64,000 bases of DNA, taken from Solirubrobacterales bacterium (GTDB taxonomy: Bacteria > Actinomycetota > Thermoleophilia > Solirubrobacterales > 70-9). The DNA lies in contig DATMZR010000031.1 in NCBI GenBank assembly GCA_035573435.1, forward strand, positions 62,001 to 126,000, in the 5' to 3' direction. This document shows positions 51,420 to 64,000 of the stretch, one piece after another. A program made the position numbers and the translations under genes. Position 1 is the first letter of the stretch; each line of letters opens with the position of its first letter. The notes under the pieces are model-generated. The model had not been told where the DNA came from. It saw only the letters and a program-made list of their open reading frames with translations, and did not search any database.

Positions 51420-52220
51420 TCACTCTTCGGCTACCAGGGTGCCGATGATCCGTGGGTGGCCGTCGATCACCGGCGTATCGACGATCTCCGTACCGCCGAA
51501 GCCGGCGTGGCCGGCCAGACGAGCCAGGCTCTTGCCCGTGAAACCCCAATACACGTAGTCGTCGTGAGCGTAGACCTCGCCCGGCTCCCAGACGTGCACC
51601 GCGGCCTCGTGCTCCAGATCGGGGCTGGTGACCCCGTGGGTCTCGAGCAACACGCAACCGCCGTCCGCGAGACGGCGCCGCAGCACCCCGAGCAGCCCTA
51701 GCGGGTCCTCGACCCGATGCAGGATCCCGAAGCAGAAGACCAAGTCGAACTGGTCGTGGAGCAGGTCGAGGTCGAACGCGTCGAGGCGCTGGTACTCGAC
51801 CTGCGAGCGCAAGAGCTCGGCGATCGTCCGGAAGCCCGCGCCGCCCTCGAGCTCGACGCCCCAGCGGGCCAGGACCCAGTCGCGGTATTGCTCGTTGTCG
51901 ACCGCGACCACGCGCTCAGCTCCCCGAGCCTCGGCCAGGAAGGCATAAAAGCCGTCGAACGTCCCGACGTCGAGCACGCTCATGCCGCTGAAGTCCTGGG
52001 GCAGGACGGGAATCCGGTAGCGGTGGTCCCGCGCCACGCCCGGCGTGTACATGGCGCCCCCGTCGAGGGAGAAGGTGTGAAACCAGAGCGGAACGCTCTC
52101 CAGCGCCGCGCGGGCCGTCTCCTCGTCGGCGCCGATCGGCAAGAGGTCGGCGACCGCGCGCTCGGCGCGCGTGGGTTGCGGTAGTCGCTCGCGGCTGGCG
52201 ATCTCGTCTCGAACTGCCAT
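51420..52220 (-). CDS. Class I SAM-dependent methyltransferase
   Basis: A 266-residue methyltransferase. The SAM motif I SVLDVGTFDGFYAFLAE is at about residue 85, motif II acid in VVAVDNEQYRDWV and motif III region FDLVFCFGILHRVEDPL. The layout, with ~75 residues before the core, resembles CmoB/DUF1698-type methyltransferases; a specific substrate (tRNA wobble carbon or a small molecule) cannot be stated. ATG 52220 begins the first helix. Confidence 0.85.
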   Translation of the reverse strand: MAVRDEIASRERLPQPTRAERAVADLLPIGADEETARAALESVPLWFHTFSLDGGAMYTPGVARDHRYRIPVLPQDFSGMSVLDVGTFDGFYAFLAEARGAERVVAVDNEQYRDWVLARWGVELEGGAGFRTIAELLRSQVEYQRLDAFDLDLLHDQFDLVFCFGILHRVEDPLGLLGVLRRRLADGGCVLLETHGVTSPDLEHEAAVHVWEPGEVYAHDDYVYWGFTGKSLARLAGHAGFGGTEIVDTPVIDGHPRIIGTLVAEE

Positions 52221-52391
52221 ATCGATCCAGGGCGAGTGGCGCCGTGGCCATCGCTCGTGCCCCACCTAGGTATAGCGCGGCTCACCTGGCACCTCAACCC
52301 CATCGCCCCGCGGGGGCGGCCGGGTCACCTTGCCGGTGGCCCGACTAGTATCTCGGCGCCACGGGGATCCGAGCCCCCCGGCGGCAGTCGA

Positions 52392-52793
52392 ATGAGCAAG
52401 CGACCCTTCGTGATCTTCGGCATCCTCGCGGTCATCTGCCTCGTCGCGCTGCCTTTCTGGGCGCTCTCCGGCGAGGGATCGAGCGACGCGTCGCCGGAGG
52501 GCTCGGTCTCCTCCTCGGATCAGCAGGGGCTCGAGCTGTTCCAGATCAACTGCGGCGCCTGCCACACGCTGACCGCAGCAGGCACCGACGGCGTGATCGG
52601 ACCCGACCTCGACGCGCGATTCGGAGCCACCACCAAGAGCGCAGACACAGTCAAGTCCACCTACACGACGGTTCTGACGACGATCGAGAACGGCCTCGGC
52701 GGCAGGATGCCCAAGGGCATTCTCCAGGGTGCCCAGGCGAAGGCCGTGGCGCAATTCGTGGCGGACAACGTCCAATACATCCCCGGTTCCTAG
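52392..52793 (+). CDS. Small cytochrome c
   Basis: A 133-residue c-type cytochrome with an N-terminal membrane anchor/signal (FVIFGILAVICLVALPFWAL, residues ~6-25). The haem motif is INCGACHTL (CxxCH) and the distal ligand is likely Met in GGRMPKGILQG. It faces outside the membrane and passes electrons. TAGTAT at 52346-52351 is a candidate -10. The downstream 272-bp intergenic region before dnaK is unusually structured. Confidence 0.9.
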   Translation: MSKRPFVIFGILAVICLVALPFWALSGEGSSDASPEGSVSSSDQQGLELFQINCGACHTLTAAGTDGVIGPDLDARFGATTKSADTVKSTYTTVLTTIENGLGGRMPKGILQGAQAKAVAQFVADNVQYIPGS

Positions 52794-52834
52794 GAACCCG
52801 GGCCAACTCGCGCGAGCTGACCGAGGCGTTCAAG

Positions 52835-53032
52835 CGTCGCTGCCTGAGCCCGGCCCGGGCTAGCGACGAATATTCCGCCGGAAGCCTCGGCCATCGGCCT
52901 ACGTTTCCGGCGGGCGAGGGCCCGGGCCTTACCCGGCAGGCACCTCCGTATCTACCGCGACTGCGTCGCTAGCCTGGACCAGGCTCAGTGCAACCCGTGA
53001 ACGCTGGGGACATCTGCTAGCCTGAGACTCAG
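52835..53032 (+). other. Structured repeat element upstream of dnaK
   Basis: The 272 bp between cytochrome c and dnaK hold no gene. They contain three direct copies of a CGTCGCT(A)GCCTG-like segment or its GCTAGCCTG half at 52835-52846, 52964-52976 and 53016-53024, and one inverted copy at ~52857-52868. A 25-nt arm (52844-52868) pairs with 52964-52988 (22 Watson-Crick pairs, one G-U, two C-A). A hairpin with a 9-bp perfect stem (52875-52883/52905-52913) lies between. Alternatives: structured regulatory RNA, MITE-like repeat (3-bp TGC flanks both ends of the 25-nt repeat) or a leader with alternative folds. Confidence 0.55.
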
Positions 53033-53039
53033 ATTTCCT
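53030..53039 (+). promoter_or_regulatory. CAGATTTCCT motif upstream of dnaK (shared with clpB)
   Basis: A 10-bp sequence 26 nt upstream of the dnaK GTG, identical to 57935-57944 upstream of clpB. In dnaK it follows the palindrome CTGAGACTCAG; in clpB it follows CTTGATGACA. The common context is [CT]TGA-N4/5-CAGATTTCCT. It may be a heat-shock operator; the classical HspR inverted repeat CTTGAGT-N7-ACTCAAG is not present in either place. Confidence 0.4.
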
Positions 53040-53053
53040 GTCGACCTATTTAG

Positions 53054-57283
<4,230 letters not shown>

Positions 57284-57934
57284 GACCCTCCGCGTCTCGC
57301 GATTCGGGATAGCTCGCCTTGTAGGCCCGCAGGCGAGCCAGGAACGCCAAGAGCGGGAAGAGCACTCGCTGCACTGTGCGCGGCGGCCGGGTGACGACGA
57401 AGTAGTCGCGGACCTCCCACAGTGTGAGCACCGACTGCAGGAGAGGAGGTCGGCCATGCCTGTTCACTCTGCCATCGGCCGCGAGCCCGAAGAAGGTCGC
57501 GAAGAAGGTCTCCACGGACTTCAAGCCGGGCCGGTACTCGCTGATCATGTGAAGCTCCTCCGCTCCTCCGTTCCTGAAGATGTGGGAGACGCCCACCGGC
57601 ACCGTGACCACCTCGCCTGGCTTCCCTGGCCGCTCGGCGCCATCGATCCGAAAGATCGGTGAGCCCGCGAGGATCTCGAACCGCTCCTCCTGGATCGGGT
57701 GGAAATGGTCGGGCCCGACCCAATCCCCCGGGCCGGGCGTGACCCGGATCTCCATTCGGGTCAGCTCCCCACCGGTCTCCGCCGCGACGTCCAGCAGCGT
57801 AATCCGCTCGCCCGTGTGAGGATTGTCGAATTGGCGCCGCGATCTCGCCACGGGCAGAAGTATGCTCGACCGAGGGCCCGTCGCGCCCCCTCGCGGGGCT
57901 ATCGGCCCGGGCACAGATCTAAGTCTTGATGACA

Positions 57935-57944
57935 CAGATTTCCT
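57935..57944 (+). promoter_or_regulatory. CAGATTTCCT motif upstream of clpB (shared with dnaK)
   Basis: Identical to 53030-53039 upstream of dnaK. Here it lies directly upstream of and touching the clpB -35 element, a position suited to repression. Confidence 0.4.
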
Positions 57945-57972
57945 TTACAAAGGACTAGCAGGCCGCTAAGCT
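57944..57972 (+). promoter_or_regulatory. clpB promoter, -35 TTTACA and -10 TAAGCT
   Basis: TTTACA (57944-57949), exactly 17 bp, then TAAGCT (57967-57972), 7 nt before ATG 57980 with no Shine-Dalgarno. The geometry is that of a standard vegetative-sigma promoter producing a leaderless clpB mRNA. Its -35 end touches the CAGATTTCCT motif shared with dnaK. Confidence 0.65.
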
Positions 57973-57979
57973 GTCCCTG

Positions 57980-60580
<2,601 letters not shown>

Positions 60581-60583
60581 GCT

Positions 60584-61216
60584 TCAGCTTGCGCGCCGCG
60601 CTTCGCCCCGGACCAATGGGCGAACGATCGGCGGCGCCTTCGGCAATCGGTCCCGCTGCACCGGCTCTGCCACAAGACCCGTGGCCTCGAGCTGCGCGAC
60701 CGTGTCACGGTTCGGATGGCAGCCGGCGCCCAGCCATCCCCATGGCCGCTCGAGGCGATCCTGCCAACGCGCCAGAGCGGGGTCGCCGCTGCGGACGTGC
60801 TCCAGGTACAACAGCCGGCCATCGGGCTTGAGGACGCGAGCGATCTCAGCCGCGGCGCCGCCCGGCGATTCCACCGAGCAGAGGACGAGAGTGGAGACCG
60901 CCGTGTCAAAGCTTTGATCCTCGAACGGGAGGCGCTCCGCCGGGGCTTCGATCACCTCGACCCGACCGGGGGCGGGCCGCTCGTCCTCGAGCCGGGTCCG
61001 CAATCGGCGGGCCATGTGGGGGTCCGGCTCCGTGAGAACTAGCTCGGTGACCGCATCGGTGTAGTGGGCGAGATTGAGGCCGGTCCCGGCGCCCAGCTCC
61101 AGCGTCCTTCCGCGCGCTCCAGCCAGGAGCTCGGTTCGCATGTCCCGCAGTCCGGCGTCCTCGGTGCCGCTGAGCATCCGGTCGTACAGGGCGGCGAAGA
61201 TGCGATGTCCGCGCAA
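60584..61216 (-). CDS. Class I SAM-dependent methyltransferase (UbiE-like)
   Basis: A 210-residue methyltransferase with motif I TLELGAGTGLNLAHY (~residue 40), a downstream acidic residue in LVLTEPDPHMA, and SFDTAVSTLVLCSVESP (motif III region), followed by RVLKPDGRLLYLEHV. It resembles Methyltransf_11 enzymes that act on quinones or small metabolites. TTG 61216 is the proposed start; a later in-frame start cannot be excluded. Its stop is 3 bp from the clpB stop (convergent). Confidence 0.83.
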   Translation of the reverse strand: MRGHRIFAALYDRMLSGTEDAGLRDMRTELLAGARGRTLELGAGTGLNLAHYTDAVTELVLTEPDPHMARRLRTRLEDERPAPGRVEVIEAPAERLPFEDQSFDTAVSTLVLCSVESPGGAAAEIARVLKPDGRLLYLEHVRSGDPALARWQDRLERPWGWLGAGCHPNRDTVAQLEATGLVAEPVQRDRLPKAPPIVRPLVRGEARRAS

Positions 61217-61253
61217 GGTAGGCTCAGCCTAACCAGTCGAAAGGAGGAGTGAG

Positions 61254-61535
61254 ATGCCCGTCTTCATCATGTTGACCAGGCTGACCTCGAACGGCGTCAA
61301 GACGCTCAAGGACAACCCGGGGCGCGTCCAGGAGGTCAACAAGGAGGTCGAGCAGCTCGGCGTCAAGGTCGTGAACCAGTGGGCGACCCTCGGCGAGTAC
61401 GACTTCGTCAGCGTGGTCGAGGCACCGGACCAGACGACGATGGCCAAGGTCTCGGTCGAGCTGGGCTCGCGCGGCACGACCAGCAATGAGACTCTGGCCG
61501 CGATCCCGGCCGAGGAGTTCACGAAAGCGCTCTAG
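61254..61535 (+). CDS. GYD-domain protein
   Basis: A 93-residue ferredoxin-fold alpha+beta barrel protein. It begins [20 protein letters not shown] and contains [14 protein letters not shown], the GYD-like motif (GEYD), with an ATMAKV-type helix between. The function of GYD proteins is not established. AAAGGAGG ends 5 nt before the ATG. It precedes purD by 23 bp and may share its transcript. Confidence 0.88.
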   Translation: MPVFIMLTRLTSNGVKTLKDNPGRVQEVNKEVEQLGVKVVNQWATLGEYDFVSVVEAPDQTTMAKVSVELGSRGTTSNETLAAIPAEEFTKAL

Positions 61536-61558
61536 CCAACCCGACCGGGTCGCCGCGC

Positions 61559-62839
61559 GTGAGAATCCTAGTAGTTGGAGGGGGTGGGCGGGAGCACGCG
61601 ATCATCCGTGCGCTGGCGCGGTCCCCTGAAGCGCCGGAGCTGCTCTGTGCGCCCGGCAACGCCGGGATCTCGGCGGAGGCTCGCTGCCTCGAAGTGGGGG
61701 CCGAGGACGTCCGCGAGTTGGTTTCGGCCGCGGCTTCGGAGCGCGTCGACCTGGTGGTGGTCGGCCCGGAGGCCCCGCTGGTCGCCGGGCTCGTGGACGC
61801 CCTCGAGGCTTCGGGGATCGCCGCCTTCGGCCCCAGTGCCGAGGCGGCCCGAATCGAGGGATCGAAGGTTCACGCCAAGGAGCTGATGGCCGCGGCGTCC
61901 GTGCCCACCGCTTCCCACACAGTGCTCCGCTCCCGCGAGGAGGCGCTCGAGCGCCTCGCCTCCGAGTCGTTCCCGGCGGTCCTCAAGGCAGACGGGCTGG
62001 CCGGCGGCAAGGGGGTGATCATCGCGAGCACCGAGGCAGAGGCGCGGGAAGCGCTGGACGCCTTCTTCGTCGAGCGGCGGTTCGGCGACACCGAGGTTGT
62101 GCTGGAAGAGCACCTGGAGGGGGAGGAGCTGTCAGTGCTGGCGCTCTGCGACGGCGAGAACGTGGTCCCGCTGGCGCCGGCGCAGGACTACAAGCGGATT
62201 CTGGACGGTGACCGCGGCCCGAACACGGGCGGCATGGGCAGCTACTCCCCGGTTCCCGGATTCGATCCCGCGCGCACCGATGAGATCGCGGACATCGTGC
62301 ACCGGCCGATCGTCGACCTGCTGTGTCGCCGGGGAATCCCCTACCGCGGCGTGCTCTATGCGGGCCTGATGGTCACCGGGGCGGGGCCAAAGGTGCTCGA
62401 GTTCAACTGCCGGTTCGGCGACCCCGAGACGCAGGCAGTGCTGCCGAGGTTGCGCTCCGACCTCGTCGAGCTGTGTGCGGCCTCACGTCGGCGCGGCGGG
62501 TTGGCGGACGTCGGCGTCGAGTTCAGCGACGATTGGGCGGTGACGGTCGTGCTCGCCTCCCGGGGTTACCCCGCCTCCTCGTCGAAGGGAGACGCGATCT
62601 CGGGACTTGCCGAGGCCACGGCCACGGAAGGAGTCGAGGTGACACACGCCGGAACGGCGATCGAGGGCGGCGAGATCGTCACGGCCGGGGGCAGGGTGCT
62701 GAACGTCACCGCGGTCGGCCCCACGCCCGGCGAGGCGCGCGACCGTGCTTATCGGGCGGCTGGACTGATCTCGTTCGAGGGCATGCAGATGCGGGGCGAC
62801 ATCGCGGCTCGGGCCGTCGACAGCGTCGCCGCGGCGTAG
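61559..62839 (+). CDS. purD: Phosphoribosylamine-glycine ligase
   Basis: A 426-residue ATP-grasp ligase that joins glycine to phosphoribosylamine in purine synthesis. The N-domain starts [17 protein letters not shown], the ATP-grasp includes [17 protein letters not shown] (~residue 140) and [16 protein letters not shown] (~residue 225), and [14 protein letters not shown] (~residue 285) is the family signature with metal-binding acids. GTG 61559 was chosen as it opens directly at the Rossmann start. It leads the purD-purE-purB set. Confidence 0.97.
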   Translation: MRILVVGGGGREHAIIRALARSPEAPELLCAPGNAGISAEARCLEVGAEDVRELVSAAASERVDLVVVGPEAPLVAGLVDALEASGIAAFGPSAEAARIEGSKVHAKELMAAASVPTASHTVLRSREEALERLASESFPAVLKADGLAGGKGVIIASTEAEAREALDAFFVERRFGDTEVVLEEHLEGEELSVLALCDGENVVPLAPAQDYKRILDGDRGPNTGGMGSYSPVPGFDPARTDEIADIVHRPIVDLLCRRGIPYRGVLYAGLMVTGAGPKVLEFNCRFGDPETQAVLPRLRSDLVELCAASRRRGGLADVGVEFSDDWAVTVVLASRGYPASSSKGDAISGLAEATATEGVEVTHAGTAIEGGEIVTAGGRVLNVTAVGPTPGEARDRAYRAAGLISFEGMQMRGDIAARAVDSVAAA

Positions 62840-62890
62840 ACAGCCGGACGCGGCGCGAGAATTCGCCGGTAACCGAAGGGAGAAGGATTG

Positions 62891-63391
62891 ATGGAGATAG
62901 CGGAGCCCGAGCGCCCCGGCGGCGGCGAAGCCGAGACGGCCACCGCCGAGCCGATGCCAGAGGTGGAGGCGGCGTTCGAGGAGATCGAGGTCGATGCCCC
63001 GCTGGTGGGGATCATCATGGGCTCGGCCAACGACAAGTCGAAGATGCAGCCTGCCGGCGGGGCCCTCCACGACGCGGGCATCCGCTACGAGGTGCGGGTG
63101 ATGAGCGCCCATCGCGATCCGGAGAAGGTGCGCGAGTACTGCCAGGCCGCGAGAATGCGGGGCCTGAAGGTGATCATCGCCGGCGCGGGGATGTCGGCCG
63201 CGTTGCCGGGGGTGGCGGCCGCCCACACCGATCTCCCCGTGGTCGGCGTCCCGCTGACGGGCAAGAGCCTCGGCGGGCTTGACGCTCTTCTCTCCGCCGT
63301 GCAGATGCCGCCCGGCGTCCCCGTTGGCTGCGTTGCAATCGACGGGGCGAAGAACGCCGGCCTGCTGGCCGCCCGCATAATCAATGCGTGA
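62891..63391 (+). CDS. purE: N5-carboxyaminoimidazole ribonucleotide mutase
   Basis: A 166-residue class I PurE that moves CO2 from N5 to C4 of the imidazole ring. The core begins LVGIIMGSANDKSKMQPAG (residues ~38-56), with MSAHRDPEKVREY holding the catalytic His, IAGAGMSAALPGVAAAHT and VPLTGKSLGGLDALLSAVQMP. About 36 residues of acidic N-terminal extension precede the core, longer than typical. AAGGGAGAAGG lies 4-14 nt upstream of ATG 62891; TTG 62888 is an alternative. Its stop overlaps purB by 4 bp (GTGA). Confidence 0.96.
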   Translation: MEIAEPERPGGGEAETATAEPMPEVEAAFEEIEVDAPLVGIIMGSANDKSKMQPAGGALHDAGIRYEVRVMSAHRDPEKVREYCQAARMRGLKVIIAGAGMSAALPGVAAAHTDLPVVGVPLTGKSLGGLDALLSAVQMPPGVPVGCVAIDGAKNAGLLAARIINA

Positions 63392-64000
63392 TTGAGCGCT
63401 ACACCCGCCCCGAGATGGGGGCGGTCTGGACGGCCGAGCGGCGAATGGCGGCCTGGCTCGAGGTCGAGTTGGCTGCCACCGATGCCTGGGCGACCGAAGG
63501 CCGAGTGCCGCCGGAGGCGGCCAAGGCGTGCCGCGAGCGGGCCTCGTTCACGGTCGAGGCCGTCAACGAGCGCGAGCAGGCCACCGGTCACGACGTGGCC
63601 GCCTTCGTCGACGTTGTCGCAGCCGCAGTGGGCGAGGACGGGCGGTGGATCCACTACGGGCTGACGTCGTCTGATGTCCTGGATACCGCTCTTGCGCTGC
63701 AGCTTCGGACGGCCGGCGAGATCGTCGTCGCGGGGGCGCGCGAGTTCCGCGACCAGCTGGTGAAACGCGCGCTCGAGCACCGTGACACGCTCTGCGTCGG
63801 CCGGACCCACGGCATCCACGCCGAGCCCACGACCTTCGGTCTGCGGCTCGCAGGGTTTGCCTTCGAAGCGGATCGCAACCTGGCTCGCCTCGAGGACGCC
63901 TTCGAGCAGATTGCCGTAGGCAAGCTGTCGGGAGCCGTCGGCACCTACGCATCAGTGCCACCCACGGTCGAGCGCCGGGTGATGGAGGCTCTGGGGCTTC
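63388..64000 (+). CDS. purB: Adenylosuccinate lyase (partial)
   Basis: The first ~204 residues of adenylosuccinate lyase, which removes fumarate in two steps of purine synthesis; the gene runs off the window. The start IERYTRPEMGAVWTAE is typical, and YGLTSSDVLDTALALQLR, RTHGIHAEPTTFGLRLAGF (catalytic His region) and AVGKLSGAVGTYAS match conserved blocks of the fumarase/aspartase superfamily. GTG 63388 overlaps the purE stop. The catalytic Ser loop lies beyond the window. Confidence 0.95.
   Translation, partial: MIERYTRPEMGAVWTAERRMAAWLEVELAATDAWATEGRVPPEAAKACRERASFTVEAVNEREQATGHDVAAFVDVVAAAVGEDGRWIHYGLTSSDVLDTALALQLRTAGEIVVAGAREFRDQLVKRALEHRDTLCVGRTHGIHAEPTTFGLRLAGFAFEADRNLARLEDAFEQIAVGKLSGAVGTYASVPPTVERRVMEALGL

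Overview
The window is high-GC (roughly 70 %), densely coded DNA with no rRNA and no CRISPR array. It looks like chromosomal DNA of an uncultivated actinobacterium, most likely class Thermoleophilia (Solirubrobacterales-like). The basis is mixed: the dnaK-grpE-dnaJ-hspR order and an HspR-type MerR repressor (actinobacterial), F420/flavin luciferase-like oxidoreductases, inositol-1-phosphate synthase next to a CDP-alcohol phosphatidyltransferase, a cyclic-di-AMP (ydaO-type) riboswitch before a cell-wall hydrolase, SnoaL-like proteins starting MSQENVE, frequent GTG/TTG starts, and several -10-like hexamers 6-7 nt before a start codon, as expected for leaderless mRNAs.

Layout. 1-9.5 kb: truncated coiled-coil cell-wall hydrolase with riboswitch, CDF metal exporter, acyl-CoA dehydrogenase, cell-wall-binding-repeat-like protein, a methyltransferase, a decayed DUF559/AbiEi-like pseudogene, an LLM oxidoreductase, an AlkA-type glycosylase and a thiolase. 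The acyl-CoA dehydrogenase and the thiolase carry the same palindromic TetR-type operator. 9.5-22 kb: secreted S15-type hydrolase, 3-hydroxyacyl-CoA dehydrogenase, CorC/HlyC-like protein, PLP-dependent decarboxylase-family protein, flavodoxin + CapA pair, enolase-superfamily protein, ferritin, a three-module secreted protein between direct repeats, and an ABC-2 exporter. 22-33 kb: MMPL transporter, then two tRNA genes (Asp-GTC, Val-TAC), each followed on its 3' side by a short cassette that ends in a second copy of the tRNA 3' half. The Asp cassette holds one secreted beta-propeller-like protein; the Val cassette holds SnoaL-like genes that were themselves duplicated. 33-42.9 kb: catalase-like protein, SDR, ZIP transporter, lgt, tRNA-Glu, argF, EEP phosphatase, phasin-like protein, metallopeptidase, RNA m5U methyltransferase and a coupled LLM gene. 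42.9-48.5 kb: a minus-strand run for inositol phospholipid synthesis: PAP2-type protein, CDP-alcohol phosphatidyltransferase, ino1, a glycosyltransferase-PHP fusion, and an atypical uracil-DNA-glycosylase-like protein. 48.6-52.8 kb: endonuclease III, secreted nuclease/phosphatase, GDPD, methyltransferase and cytochrome c. 53-60.6 kb: heat-shock block dnaK-grpE-dnaJ-hspR ... clpB. 61.5-64 kb: purD-purE-purB, running off the window.

How it works together: lipid catabolism genes (acyl-CoA dehydrogenase, thiolase, hydroxyacyl-CoA dehydrogenase, enoyl-CoA hydratase) are scattered, but two share an operator. The chaperone operon is autoregulated in relatives by HspR, and clpB, just beyond it, shares a 10-bp upstream motif with dnaK. 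The most unusual features are the two tRNA-bounded cassettes and a 198-bp structured element directly upstream of dnaK in which one inverted segment can pair with three direct copies of its complement.
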